Shown: piece by piece, positions 33,030-42,702 of the stretch | Position numbering within the stretch: the stretch's first letter is position 1 | How the letters are laid out: every line of letters begins with the position of its first letter | Notes under the pieces: model-generated | Database searches by the model: none | What the model saw: only the letters and a program-made list of their open reading frames with translations | What the model was told of the DNA's origin: nothing | Made by a program: the position numbers and the translations under genes | Origin: Streptomyces sp. CGMCC 4.7035 | Lineage (GTDB): Bacteria > Actinomycetota > Actinomycetes > Streptomycetales > Streptomycetaceae | Direction of reading: 5' to 3' | Assembly (NCBI RefSeq): GCF_031583065.1 | Contig: NZ_CP134053.1 | Span: 4,650,001 to 4,714,000 of the forward strand | Length of the DNA: 64,000 nt

Positions 33030-36000
33030 ATGATTCGACACAAGCCGAGATCCTGGAGCCGACGCGCGGCAACCGCCGCACTTGCCTCCGCCCTCCTGGT
33101 TCTGGGCATGCCCGCCGTCGGCGCGCACGCAGTCGGCGGTCCCGACGTCGCCGCTGACGCTGCGACCAAGGCCGGCAGCGCCCTGCGCGCACACTCGGCC
33201 GCCAACGTCACCGACGGCGACGCCAACACCTATTGGCAGGCCGGAAAGAAGTCGGCCCAGTGGGTGCAGACCGACCTCGGGCGGACCAAGCGTGTCCGCC
33301 AGGTCGTGTTGCGTCTGCCCGAGGACTGGCAGACCCGCAAGCAGACGCTGGCGCTTCAAGGCAGCTTCGACGGAAAGAGCTTCGCCACGCTCAAGTCGTC
33401 GGCGCAGTACGTCTTCAGCCCCGGCAACGGCAACACGGTGAAGATCTCTTTCCCCGCGACCCTCGCCCGGTACGTGCGGGCCGACTTCAGCCGCAACTCG
33501 GTCGCCTCCACCGCCCAGCTCGCCGAGATGCAGGTCCTCACGACCGCCGCCTCGACCCCCAACCTCGCCCAGGGCAAACCCTTCAGCGAGAGTGGCCACG
33601 CCGACATCTACGGCGCCGCGAACGCCGGTGACGGCAACCGCAACGCCTACTGGGAGAGCACGAACAACGCCTTCCCGCAGTGGCTCCAGGTCGACCTCGG
33701 ATCGTCGGTCAAGGTGAACCAGGTGACGCTGCGGCTGCCCAGCGGCTGGCCGAGCCGCAGCCAGACGCTCAAGATCCAGGGCTCCACCGACAATCAGAAC
33801 TTCACCGACCTGACAGCCTCGAAGGCGTACACCTTCGACAGCGGCAACGACCAGTCGTCCACCATCAGCTTCGACACCACCACGACGCGGTACGTGCGCG
33901 CGTTCTTCACCGCCAACACCGGCTGGCCCGCAGGGCAGGCGTCCGAGCTCGAGGTCTACGGACCCGCGACCGGCGACACCCAGGCGCCCACCGCGCCGTC
34001 GAACCTGAGCTACACCGAGCCGGCCACCGGCCAGATCAAGCTGACCTGGAGCGCGGCAAGCGACGACACCGGTGTCACCGGCTACGACGTCTACGCGGGC
34101 GACCAGCTGCGGGCGAGTGTCGCCGGAAACGTCCTGACCTACACCGACACCCAGCCGGCCGGCAGCGACATCACTTACTACGTACGGGCAAAGGACGCCG
34201 CGGGCAACGTCTCCGCCAACAGCAACAGCGTCACCCGCAGGGGATCCGGCGGCGACACCCAGGCCCCCACGGCACCCGGCAACCTCGCCTACACACAGTC
34301 CGGCAGCGACGTGAAGCTCACCTGGCAGGCGTCGAGCGACAACGTCGCGGTCACCGGCTACGACGTCTACGCGGGCGACCAGCTCCTCAAGTCCGTGGCG
34401 GGTGACGTCACGACGTACACCGACACCCCGTCGGCGTCTGCCACGGTCACCTACTACGTCAAGGCGAAGGACGCCGCCGGGAACGTGTCGGCGGCGAGCA
34501 ACAGTGTCACCCGGACCGGCTCGACCGGTTCCGGCTCCAACCTCGCCGAGGGCAAGCCCATCGAGGCCTCGTCGTACGTCTTCACCTACGTCGCCACCAA
34601 CGCCAACGACGGCCAGACCAGCACCTATTGGGAGAGCGCGGGTGGCGCCTACCCAGCCACCCTCACCACCAAGCTGGGCGCCAACGCCGACCTCAGCCAG
34701 GTCGTCGTCAAGCTCAACCCGGACGCCGCCTGGTCCACGCGCACGCAGAACATCCAGGTGCTCGGCCGCGACCAGGACGCGACGGCCTTCACCAGCCTCG
34801 CCGCGGCGAAGGACTACACCTTCAACCCGGCCGGCGGCAACACCCTCACCATCCCGGTCTCCGGCTCCGCCGCCGACATCCAGCTCAAGTTCACCGCCAA
34901 CTCCGGCGCCCCGGGCGCGCAGGTCGCCGAGTTCCAGGTGATCGGCACGCCGGCCGCCAACCCGGACCTCAAGGTCACCGGCATCACGAACTCGCCCGCG
35001 GCTCCGGTCGAGTCGGACGCCATCGGCCTCTCGGCGACCGTCACCAACAGCGGAAGCAAGGCGGCCAAGGCCACCGACCTGAACTTCACGCTCGGCGGCA
35101 CGAAGGTCGCCACGGCGGACGTCCCCGCCCTAGCGGCCGGTGAGTCGAAGACGGTCACCGCGAGCATCGGCGCCCGCGACGCGGGCAGCTACCCGGTCGG
35201 CGCCGAGGTGGACCCGTCGAACAAGGTCATCGAGCAGAACGAGGCGAACAACGTCTTCACCCGCTCCGACGCCCTCGTCGTCAAGCCCGTCTCCAGCTCC
35301 GACCTGACCGCCGCCCCGGTCTCCTGGACCCCGTCCAGCGCCTCGGCCGGTGACGAGGTCAAGTTCACCGTCGCGATCAAGAACCAGGGGACGGTGGCCT
35401 CCGACTCCGGTGCCCACGGCGTCACACTGACGATCCAGGACTCCTCCGGCGCCACCGTCAAGACGCTCACCGGCTCCTCCAACGGCGCCATCGCGGCGGG
35501 CCAGACCACCGCACCGGTCAGTCTCGGCTCGTGGACGGCCGCCAACGGCAAGTACACCGTCAAGACGGTCATCGCCGACGACGCCAACGAACTACCGGTC
35601 AAGCGCGCCAACAACACCACCACACAGCCCCTTTTCGTCGGCCGCGGCGCCGACATGCCGTACGACATGTACGAGGCCGAGGACGGCACGGTCGGCGGCG
35701 GTGCCAAGGTCGTCGGCCCGAACCGGACCATCGGCGACATCGCCGGCGAAGCGAGCGGCCGCAAGGCGGTGACCCTCACCGACACCGGCCAGTACGTCGA
35801 GTGGACCACCCGCGCGGTGACCAACACGCTGGTGACCCGCTTCTCGATACCCGACGGCACCAACACGACGCTCAACGTGTACGTGGACGGCCAGTTCCTC
35901 AAGGCGATCGATCTCACCTCGAAGTACGCCTGGCTCTACGGCAACGAGACCTCGCCCGGCAACTCGCCCGGCTCCGGCGCCCCGCGCCACATCTACGACG

Positions 36001-37304
36001 AGGCGAACCTGCTGCTCGGCAGGACCGTCCCGGCCGGTTCCAGGATCCGGCTGCAGAAGGACGCGGCCAACACCTCCACATACGCCATCGACTTCATCAA
36101 CACCGAGCAGGCGACGGCGGCCCCGAACCCGGACCCGGCCGCCTACGCGGTCCCGGCCGGCTTCTCACACCAGGACGTGCAGAACGCGCTCGACAAGGTC
36201 CGCATGGACACCACGGGCAAGCTCGTCGGCGTCTACCTGCCCGCCGGTGACTACGAGACCTCGAGCAAGTTCCAGGTCTACGGCAAGGCGGTCAAGGTCG
36301 TGGGGGCGGGGGCGTGGTTCACCCGCTTCCACGCCCCCGCCTCCCAGGAGAACACCGACGTGGGCTTCCGGGCCGAGGCCAGCGCGAACGGCTCGTCGTT
36401 CGCCGGCTTCTCCTACTTCGGCAACTACACGTCCCGGATCGACGGTCCGGGCAAGGTGTTCGACTTCTCCAACGTCTCCAACATCACCATCGACGATATC
36501 TGGGTCGAGCACATGGTGTGCCTCTACTGGGGTGCCAACACCGACAACATGACCATCAAAAACTCCCGCATCCGTGACATGTTCGCCGACGGCATCAACA
36601 TGACGAACGGCTCCACGGACAACCACGTGGTCAACAACGACGCCCGCTCCACGGGTGACGACAGCTTCGCCCTGTTCTCGGCGATCGACGCCGGCGGCGC
36701 CGACGAGAAGAACAACCTCTACGAGAACCTGACGTCGATGCTCACCTGGCGGGCGGCCGGGATCGCCGTCTACGGCGGCTACAACAACACCTTCCGCAAC
36801 ATCCGCGTCGCCGACACCCTGGTCTACTCCGGCATCACGATCTCCTCGCTGGACTTCGGCTACCCGATGAACGGCTTCGGGACCGAGCCCACGACGATCG
36901 AGAACGTCTCCCTGGAAAGGACGGGTGGCCACTTCTGGGGCTCGCAGGTCTTCCCCGCGATCTGGGCGTTCTCCGCCTCGAAGGTCTTCCAGGGGATCCG
37001 GGTCAACGACATCGACATCGACAACTCCACCTACGGAGGCGTGATGTTCCAGACCAACTACGTCGGAGGCCAGCCGCAGTTCCCGGTGAAGGACACCATC
37101 TTCACCGACATCTCCATCACCAACTCCAAGAAGAGCGGGGACGCGTTCGACGCCAAGTCCGGCTTCGGCATCTGGGCCAACGAGCTGCCGGAGCCCGGTC
37201 AGGGCCCGGCCGTCGGTGAAGCCACCTTCCGCAACCTGCGGCTGAGCGGCAACGTCCAGGACATCCGCAACACGACCAGCACATTCAAGATCAACATCGA
37301 GTAG
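33030..37304 (+). CDS. Secreted multidomain GH87 alpha-1,3-glucanase (mutanase/mycodextranase-like)
   Basis: A 1424-residue exported enzyme. Order: Sec signal (to ~AHAVGG, residue 36), discoidin/F5-8C domains at ~45-175 and ~178-310, two near-identical fibronectin III repeats (~316-403, ~409-495, both with TGYDVYAGDQL), a third discoidin (~503-640), two CARDB-like modules (~643-870), a CBM6/35-like domain beginning DMYEAEDGTVGGG (~875-1026), and a right-handed beta-helix from ~1036. The helix contains DGINMTNGSTDNHVVNNDAR then STGDD, with Asp1187, Asp1210 and Asp1211. The 23/24 spacing equals that of the three essential Asp residues known in Bacillus Agl-KA (1067, 1090, 1091), so GH87 is well supported. 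The likely substrate is fungal cell-wall alpha-1,3-glucan or mutan. Confidence 0.88.
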   Translation: MIRHKPRSWSRRAATAALASALLVLGMPAVGAHAVGGPDVAADAATKAGSALRAHSAANVTDGDANTYWQAGKKSAQWVQTDLGRTKRVRQVVLRLPEDWQTRKQTLALQGSFDGKSFATLKSSAQYVFSPGNGNTVKISFPATLARYVRADFSRNSVASTAQLAEMQVLTTAASTPNLAQGKPFSESGHADIYGAANAGDGNRNAYWESTNNAFPQWLQVDLGSSVKVNQVTLRLPSGWPSRSQTLKIQGSTDNQNFTDLTASKAYTFDSGNDQSSTISFDTTTTRYVRAFFTANTGWPAGQASELEVYGPATGDTQAPTAPSNLSYTEPATGQIKLTWSAASDDTGVTGYDVYAGDQLRASVAGNVLTYTDTQPAGSDITYYVRAKDAAGNVSANSNSVTRRGSGGDTQAPTAPGNLAYTQSGSDVKLTWQASSDNVAVTGYDVYAGDQLLKSVAGDVTTYTDTPSASATVTYYVKAKDAAGNVSAASNSVTRTGSTGSGSNLAEGKPIEASSYVFTYVATNANDGQTSTYWESAGGAYPATLTTKLGANADLSQVVVKLNPDAAWSTRTQNIQVLGRDQDATAFTSLAAAKDYTFNPAGGNTLTIPVSGSAADIQLKFTANSGAPGAQVAEFQVIGTPAANPDLKVTGITNSPAAPVESDAIGLSATVTNSGSKAAKATDLNFTLGGTKVATADVPALAAGESKTVTASIGARDAGSYPVGAEVDPSNKVIEQNEANNVFTRSDALVVKPVSSSDLTAAPVSWTPSSASAGDEVKFTVAIKNQGTVASDSGAHGVTLTIQDSSGATVKTLTGSSNGAIAAGQTTAPVSLGSWTAANGKYTVKTVIADDANELPVKRANNTTTQPLFVGRGADMPYDMYEAEDGTVGGGAKVVGPNRTIGDIAGEASGRKAVTLTDTGQYVEWTTRAVTNTLVTRFSIPDGTNTTLNVYVDGQFLKAIDLTSKYAWLYGNETSPGNSPGSGAPRHIYDEANLLLGRTVPAGSRIRLQKDAANTSTYAIDFINTEQATAAPNPDPAAYAVPAGFSHQDVQNALDKVRMDTTGKLVGVYLPAGDYETSSKFQVYGKAVKVVGAGAWFTRFHAPASQENTDVGFRAEASANGSSFAGFSYFGNYTSRIDGPGKVFDFSNVSNITIDDIWVEHMVCLYWGANTDNMTIKNSRIRDMFADGINMTNGSTDNHVVNNDARSTGDDSFALFSAIDAGGADEKNNLYENLTSMLTWRAAGIAVYGGYNNTFRNIRVADTLVYSGITISSLDFGYPMNGFGTEPTTIENVSLERTGGHFWGSQVFPAIWAFSASKVFQGIRVNDIDIDNSTYGGVMFQTNYVGGQPQFPVKDTIFTDISITNSKKSGDAFDAKSGFGIWANELPEPGQGPAVGEATFRNLRLSGNVQDIRNTTSTFKINIE

Positions 37305-37325
37305 TTCAGAGAGCGGTACCGAACG

Positions 37326-37360
37326 GCGCGGGGCCGCCCTCCGCGAGGGCGGCCCCGCGC
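37326..37360. terminator. 15-bp perfect stem-loop after GH87
   Basis: Arm 37326-37340 (GCGCGGGGCCGCCCT) pairs fully with 37346-37360 across a CCGCG loop, 22 nt after the stop codon. Confidence 0.85.
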
Positions 37361-37588
37361 TGCGGACTGGTCCGGCTCGACGCCGCCGAGACCCGGCGCG
37401 TGCTGGCCGCCCTCACCGCGGCATGCGCCAGGCCCGCTCGGCGTGCACCGAGAACGACCCGGAGGCCGGGTTCCTACGAATGACGCGCCAAGCGTCTGCC
37501 TGGTTCGGTGGTGCGGGGGCTGCGGGTCCGGTTGTGGCCGGCCGCGCCCACGCGGCGGCGCCGCAAACTGAACACAGCTTCGCGCCCC

Positions 37589-38665
37589 TCACGGGGTGCT
37601 GTTCCCACCGGCGCCCGAGAGGAACCCTTCCCGGAGTTGCTGCGGCGCCACGCCGTGCCAGCGGCGGACCGCCCGGCGCAGGGCGCGTTCGTCGGAGAAG
37701 CCTGCCTGACGGGCCACCTCGCGGAGGGTGAGGTGGGGGCGGTGCAGGAGTTGTTCGACGCGTTCGCGCCGTACGCCCTCGACGATCGCCTCGTAGGAGG
37801 TGCCGCAGTCGGCCAGGCGGCGGCGCAGCGTGCGTTCGCTCGACGCGTGTCTTCGGGCCTGCTCGGCGAAGGAGGGGACGTCCGGGAGGCTCTGCGCGAC
37901 GGAGATCTCCAGTATCTCCAGCAGGTCCTGCTGGCGGCGGCGCGAGGCCATCTGCGCTTCCAGCAGTTCGAGGGTCGAGGCGTAGGTGACCGGATCGCGG
38001 CCCGGCATCGGCCGGTTGATCCATCCCTGCGGCACCACCATCCGGTTGCGGGAGGCGCCGAAGTGCAGGGGGCAGCGGAAGAGGTCGTGGAACGGCTGGA
38101 CGTCGTGCGGAGCGGGGAAGGCGAACTGGACGTCCTGCGGTGCGAGGCCGGCGCCGGCGGCGAGGCGGCCCAGCGTGACGACGCTGGAGAACGCCTCCTC
38201 GACGAGGAAGACGGCGACGTTCGGGTCGAGCACCGGATCCGGCAGGTCGGCCCTCACCACGTAGTCGGGGCCCTCCCGGCCGGCCGACCAGACCGTCATG
38301 GCCCCGGACACGTTCTGGAAGCGCACGCCCGTCTCGATGGCCACCTGGAGGGTGTCGCTGGCGAGCATGGCGAAGCCCAGCAGGCCCCAGGCGGTGAGGT
38401 GCTGTGCGGCTCCGACCCGCAGGCCCAGGTTCTCGTCCCCGGTGAGTTCGACGGCGCGCCGGATGACGGCACTGCCCTGGCGGTAGGAGACGCGCAGGGC
38501 CGCCGATGTCATCAGGGTCTCGGTGAGACCCACTTGTGTCAGCTCCGGTTGCAGGTCGACGCCGTACTCCCCGGTGACCTGGCCGAGATAGCGCAGGATG
38601 TTCGGCGAGATCGTCGCCGACGTACTGCGCGTGGTGCCGTTCTCCGGACGGGGTGCCTCGGGCAT
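37589..38665 (-). CDS. AraC-family regulator with arabinose-binding-like N-domain (VirS/OruR type)
   Basis: A 358-residue regulator. The N-terminal ~200 residues (LRYLGQVTGEYGVDLQPELT, LGLRVGAAQHLTAWGLLGFA) match the Arabinose_bd-type domain of OruR/VirS regulators. The C-terminus is an AraC double HTH (SSERTLRRRLADCGTSYEAI, LTLREVARQAGFSDERALRR, AVRRWHGVAP). The start ATG 38665 opens MPEAPRPENG. It follows the aldehyde dehydrogenase gene on the same strand after 61 nt. By analogy with mycobacterial VirS, which controls the mymA monooxygenase operon, it probably regulates the adjacent FMO-SDR-ALDH genes (inference). Confidence 0.85.
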   Translation of the reverse strand: MPEAPRPENGTTRSTSATISPNILRYLGQVTGEYGVDLQPELTQVGLTETLMTSAALRVSYRQGSAVIRRAVELTGDENLGLRVGAAQHLTAWGLLGFAMLASDTLQVAIETGVRFQNVSGAMTVWSAGREGPDYVVRADLPDPVLDPNVAVFLVEEAFSSVVTLGRLAAGAGLAPQDVQFAFPAPHDVQPFHDLFRCPLHFGASRNRMVVPQGWINRPMPGRDPVTYASTLELLEAQMASRRRQQDLLEILEISVAQSLPDVPSFAEQARRHASSERTLRRRLADCGTSYEAIVEGVRRERVEQLLHRPHLTLREVARQAGFSDERALRRAVRRWHGVAPQQLREGFLSGAGGNSTP

Positions 38666-38726
38666 GGCTTCTCTCCAGGGCCGTACTGGTGACCACCTTA
38701 GGCAGTCGCGTCCGGTTTCCGCCTTG

Positions 38727-40154
38727 TCAGCGGGTGCGGATCCACACCGTCTTCTCCCTGGTCCACTGGTCGAAGGCGTTGGTGGATCGCTCCGCCCCGC
38801 CGAATCCGGACTGCTTCCAGCCGCCGAAGGGGGAGGTGATGTCGCCCTCGCTGTAGGCGTTGACGGAGACCACTCCGGCCTGGATGCCACGGGCGAGGCG
38901 GAAGGCGGTGTCGAGGTCGCGGGTCCATACGGAGGCGGCGAGGCCGTAGGCGGTGGCGTTGGCCGTCCGGACCGCTTCCTGCTCGGAGGTGAAGGTCTGG
39001 ACGGTGACCACGGGGCCGAACAGTTCCTCGGTGAGGACCCTGCTGCCGTCGGGGGCGCCGACCACGACGGTGGGCGGGTAGTAGGCCCCGTGCGGGTGGA
39101 GGCCTTCCGGCAGCCGGGCGGCGTGCGCCACGGCTCCGGCGGCGACCGCCTCGTCCACGGCGTGCGCGACCCGGTCCCGCGCCGCACCGCTGATCAACGG
39201 TCCCATCCGGGTGTCCGGATCGGCGGGGTCACCGATGGCCAGCGCCCCGGCGGCGGCCGTGAACCGTGCGATGACCTCGGCGGCGATGTCCTCGTGGACC
39301 AGGACGCGGGAGCCCGCCGTGCAGTTCTGGCCCGTCGTCAGGAACGCGGCCTCGACCATGTCGTCGATGAGTTCGACACCGAAGTCGAGCGCATCCGGCA
39401 TGAGGACCTGGGGGCTCTTGCCGCCCATCTCCAGGGAGACCCGTTTGAAGTTGGTCTCCGCGGCATCCGCCAGGATCCGCCGTCCGGTGGCCGTCGAGCC
39501 GGTGAAGGACAGGGCGTCCACCCCGGGATGGCGGGCGAGCGCCCGGCCGGTCTCCGCCCCGTGGCCGGGCAGAACGGTGAGCGTCCCGTCCGGCAGTCCC
39601 GCTTCGGTGGCCAGATGGGCCATGTGGAGGGCCGAGCGGGGTGTCGCTTCGGCGGGCTTGAGCAGCAGGCTGTTGCCCGCGGCGAGGGCGGGGCCGATCT
39701 TCCAGGCGGCCATGGCGAGCGGGTAGTTCCACGGGAGAACGGCCGCGGCCACTCCGACGGGTTCCCGGCTCATCAGGCCGAGGTGGTCGTGGCCGGTGGG
39801 CGCCACACGTCCGAAGACCTTGTCGGCCGCCTCCGCGAACCAGCGGATCGACTCGATCGCGCCGGGCACGTCGCCGGTGCGGCAATCCGTGATCGGTTTG
39901 CCCGCGTCCTCGCAGTCCAGGCGAGCCAGGATCTCGGCGTCGCGTTCCATCAGGTCCGCGAGGCGCAGGAGTGCCGCGGCCCGCTCCCGGGGCGGCCGGC
40001 CCGACCACGCCCCGCTGTCGAAGACTCGGTGGGCCTGGTCCACCGCCGCGTCCACCTCGTCCGCGGTGGCGGCGGGCAGGGTGTCGAGGGTTTCTCCGGT
40101 CGCCGGGTTGACGACCCTGAGCAGACGGACGTTCGTTTCTGTGGTCACGGTCAT
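38727..40154 (-). CDS. NAD(P)-dependent aldehyde dehydrogenase
   Basis: A 475-residue ALDH-superfamily enzyme oxidising an aldehyde to the acid. Visible are the catalytic-Asn region VLPWNYPLAMAAWKIGPALA, cofactor loop FTGSTATGRRI, general-base Glu in SLEMGGKSPQVL, and nucleophile Cys in TTGQNCTAGSRVLVHE; the C-terminus has SPFGGWKQSGFGGAERS. The resemblance is to gamma-aminobutyraldehyde/betaine-type ALDHs. The ATG overlaps the SDR stop as ATGA (40151-40154). It is the last enzyme of a coupled FMO-SDR-ALDH operon. Confidence 0.92.
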   Translation of the reverse strand: MTVTTETNVRLLRVVNPATGETLDTLPAATADEVDAAVDQAHRVFDSGAWSGRPPRERAAALLRLADLMERDAEILARLDCEDAGKPITDCRTGDVPGAIESIRWFAEAADKVFGRVAPTGHDHLGLMSREPVGVAAAVLPWNYPLAMAAWKIGPALAAGNSLLLKPAEATPRSALHMAHLATEAGLPDGTLTVLPGHGAETGRALARHPGVDALSFTGSTATGRRILADAAETNFKRVSLEMGGKSPQVLMPDALDFGVELIDDMVEAAFLTTGQNCTAGSRVLVHEDIAAEVIARFTAAAGALAIGDPADPDTRMGPLISGAARDRVAHAVDEAVAAGAVAHAARLPEGLHPHGAYYPPTVVVGAPDGSRVLTEELFGPVVTVQTFTSEQEAVRTANATAYGLAASVWTRDLDTAFRLARGIQAGVVSVNAYSEGDITSPFGGWKQSGFGGAERSTNAFDQWTREKTVWIRTR

Positions 40155-41029
40155 GCCTCCTTCACCAGTTCCCAGCGGCCGTCGACCTGACGGGCCAGTC
40201 CTCTGCGGCGCAGGTCCTCCAGGTATCTGGCCAGGCCGCGCTCGCCGCGCCTGCGGAAGAGCGGCAGGAGCCTGGGCAGGAGGTTCGGCACCAGCATGGA
40301 GAAGCGGACCAGGCGGGATTCGCCTGCGCGCGGATACGCTTCGAGTCGCGGCCTGTCGAGCAGGCTCACCACCGCGGCGACGACGTCGGACGGCTGCTGC
40401 GGCGGGTCCTGGAACTGCAGGGAGTTGCCGCCGTCGACGGCCTCCTGGCGCAGCATCGGGGTGTCGGTGGCCGACGGCAGGACGGAGCCGACACGGATGC
40501 CCTTGTCGCCCAGGTCGAGGGCGATGGACAGCATGGCGCCGCGCAGCCCGAACTTCGACGCCGCGTAGATGGGGGTCTCGCCCTGCGGAAAGATGCCGGC
40601 CAGTGACACCGTCGTGATGACGCGGGGGTCGCCGGAAGCCCTCAGCAGGGGGATGGCGAGCCGGGTCGCGACGAGCGGGGAGAGCAGGTTGAGGTCGATC
40701 TCCCGCTCGATGCTCTCCACTGCACGCACGTCGAATCGCTCGGTGCTGGTCATGCCGACGTTGTTGACCAGCACATCGAGGCGGCCGAAGGCGAAGGCGA
40801 CGTGTTCGAAGAGGTCCGCCACCCCTGCCCGGTCCAGCAGGTCGCAGCCGAGGCCCAGGTGACCGGCGCCGGGAAGGGTGTCCGCGACCCGCCGCGCGCG
40901 CTCGCCGTCGATGTCGACGACGACGCACACGGCGCCGCCGGCCGCGAACCGCCGGCACAGCGCGCTGCCGATGCCGCCCGCGCCGCCGGTCACCAGCATC
41001 ACCTTGCCGGTGTAGTCGTAGCCGCTCAT
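40151..41029 (-). CDS. Short-chain dehydrogenase/reductase (SadH-like)
   Basis: A 292-residue classical SDR with a C-terminal extension. It has the cofactor motif VTGGAGGIGSALCRRFA, NNVGM for the structural NNAG, catalytic Ser in VITTVSLAGIFPQGE, and YAASKFG for YxxxK. The extra ~60 residues (RRRGERGLARYLEDLRRRGL) resemble the tail of mycobacterial SadH-like enzymes. Both ends overlap neighbours by ATGA (41026-41029 and 40151-40154), so the three genes form one coupled operon. Probable role: oxidise an alcohol or reduce a ketone in a lipid or terpenoid catabolic route. Confidence 0.9.
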   Translation of the reverse strand: MSGYDYTGKVMLVTGGAGGIGSALCRRFAAGGAVCVVVDIDGERARRVADTLPGAGHLGLGCDLLDRAGVADLFEHVAFAFGRLDVLVNNVGMTSTERFDVRAVESIEREIDLNLLSPLVATRLAIPLLRASGDPRVITTVSLAGIFPQGETPIYAASKFGLRGAMLSIALDLGDKGIRVGSVLPSATDTPMLRQEAVDGGNSLQFQDPPQQPSDVVAAVVSLLDRPRLEAYPRAGESRLVRFSMLVPNLLPRLLPLFRRRGERGLARYLEDLRRRGLARQVDGRWELVKEA

Positions 41030-42372
41030 GCCACCGTTTCCTTGCTGCGGACGGCCGGCACAGCCGGGGGGCGTCCCTGGGTGGGCCAGCCCATGGCGGC
41101 GGCGACCTTGGTGAGGTACCTGGTGTACGCGACGCTGTCGACATAACCGGTGTGGCGCGGGGAGTCCACGAACCTCAGACCCCCGGACAGGTCCGGGCGG
41201 TCGCCCCGGATCATGCGGGCGAACCGCTCGGCGTTCGGCATGCCCCGGCGCATGTCCTGGACGAAGCCGGCGATCAGCTGCGCCTGGGCGTCGAACAACT
41301 GGTAGGCACCGGAGTTGGTCTCGATGAAGCCGACGCCGAACAGCCCCTCATGCTCGCGGGAGAACGACGACAGGTACAGGTCGGGGTGCTGCTCGTCGCC
41401 GAAGTAGCGCTGTGCGACGGGCACTTTGTGGACATACCCGGTCGCCAGCAGGATCAGGTCGAAGTCATTGCTGCTGCCGTCGGTGAAGTGGACGGTGCTG
41501 CCCTCGGCGCGGACGATGCCGGGTCGCGCGGTGATGTCGCCGTGCTGAAGGTGGTGGAGCAGCATCGAGTTGACCGTCGGATGGGTCTCGAAGAGCTTGT
41601 GGTCGGGTTTCTGCAGGCCGAGGCGGCGCGGATCGCCGTTGATGATCCGCAGGAGCGCGCCGAACAGCTTCTGCTCCAGCCACTTGGGCAACCGGGGGCC
41701 GACGCCTTCGAGGGTGTCCACGGGCCTGCCGAACACATGCTTGGGGATGAACCAGTAGCCGCGGCGCATGCTGATCTCCGCGTGGTCGGCGGCCCGGGCC
41801 GCGTCGCAGGCGATGTCGCAGCCGGAGTTGCCCGCGCCCACCACGAGGACCCGCTTGCCACGCAGTTCGTCGCTGTTGCGGTAGCCGACCGTGTGTCGGA
41901 TCTCGCCGCTGAAGTCACCCGGGATATCGGGGACGTTGGGGTGCCACTGCGAGCCCGTGCAGACCACGATCTGCCCGTGCCGGCTGGCCCGTCCGTCGGA
42001 CCGGGTGACCGTCCAGGTGCCATCCGGGTTCTTCGCCACGTCACGGACCTCGGTGCCGAACTCGATCCGCTCCGTCAGCCCGTACGCGTCGGCGAAGGAC
42101 GTCAGGTACGACAGGATCTGCCGTCGCGAGGGGTAGTCGGCGAAGTGGTCGGGCATCGGCCAGCCGCCGAAGCCCGAGAGGGTCTTGCTGGAGATGAAAT
42201 GCGCCGACTCGTACATCGGGCTGCCCGGATTGTCGATGTCCCACAGGCCTCCCGGACCCGTGTGACGCTCGATGTGCGTATAGGGAAGCCGCCGCTCACC
42301 GAGCGCCCGTGCCACTGCCAGCCCCGCGGGGCCCGCACCGATGACACATGTGTCGAATTCGGACTCCTTCAC
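41026..42372 (-). CDS. Flavin-containing / Baeyer-Villiger-type monooxygenase
   Basis: A 448-residue FAD/NADPH monooxygenase. It has the N-terminal FAD motif VIGAGPAGLAVARALGE, the FMO fingerprint FSGEIRHTVGY (FxGxxxHxxxY) at ~150-160, the NADPH motif VLVVGAGNSGCDIACDAARA, and the LATGY block (LILLATGYVHKVP). The GTG at 42372 is chosen because GAGAGGAGG stands just ahead; a longer open frame lacks support. The fingerprint is nearer to FMO/MymA than to type I BVMO (FxGxxxHxxxW). First gene of the operon with SDR and ALDH; likely oxygenates a ketone, aldehyde or amine. Confidence 0.9.
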   Translation of the reverse strand: MKESEFDTCVIGAGPAGLAVARALGERRLPYTHIERHTGPGGLWDIDNPGSPMYESAHFISSKTLSGFGGWPMPDHFADYPSRRQILSYLTSFADAYGLTERIEFGTEVRDVAKNPDGTWTVTRSDGRASRHGQIVVCTGSQWHPNVPDIPGDFSGEIRHTVGYRNSDELRGKRVLVVGAGNSGCDIACDAARAADHAEISMRRGYWFIPKHVFGRPVDTLEGVGPRLPKWLEQKLFGALLRIINGDPRRLGLQKPDHKLFETHPTVNSMLLHHLQHGDITARPGIVRAEGSTVHFTDGSSNDFDLILLATGYVHKVPVAQRYFGDEQHPDLYLSSFSREHEGLFGVGFIETNSGAYQLFDAQAQLIAGFVQDMRRGMPNAERFARMIRGDRPDLSGGLRFVDSPRHTGYVDSVAYTRYLTKVAAAMGWPTQGRPPAVPAVRSKETVA

Positions 42373-42702
42373 GAGTCCACCTCCTCTCGTCGCCACGTTT
42401 CGGCGTGGGAGGAACTTAGGCAGCGTGCAAGCGCCGGCGGACTGGCCTGTGCGGCCACAAAGGGGGCCGCAGCGGCCAGCTCGTTGACCGGCCCGGCGCG
42501 GCACCGGCGGGCGGACCTCGCCGCTCCGAGCCGCTCCGGTCGTGAGCCGGTCTCCCGAGGCACCGCCCGTGCCATCCGCTCCTGGCCGCCAGGGTCCTCA
42601 GTGTGGCCGTAGGTGTCCTCCGTCGTGTCGGTCCGCATTCCTACGGTTGCTCCAATTCGCGCACCCCGGCCCGCCCACGGTCCGTGACAGGAAGAGGCCC
42701 CC
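42373..42702. other. Divergent intergenic region FMO / MFS
   Basis: This 330-bp stretch holds the promoters of the monooxygenase operon and the divergent MFS gene. I see no clear dyad or small gene in it. Confidence 0.4.
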
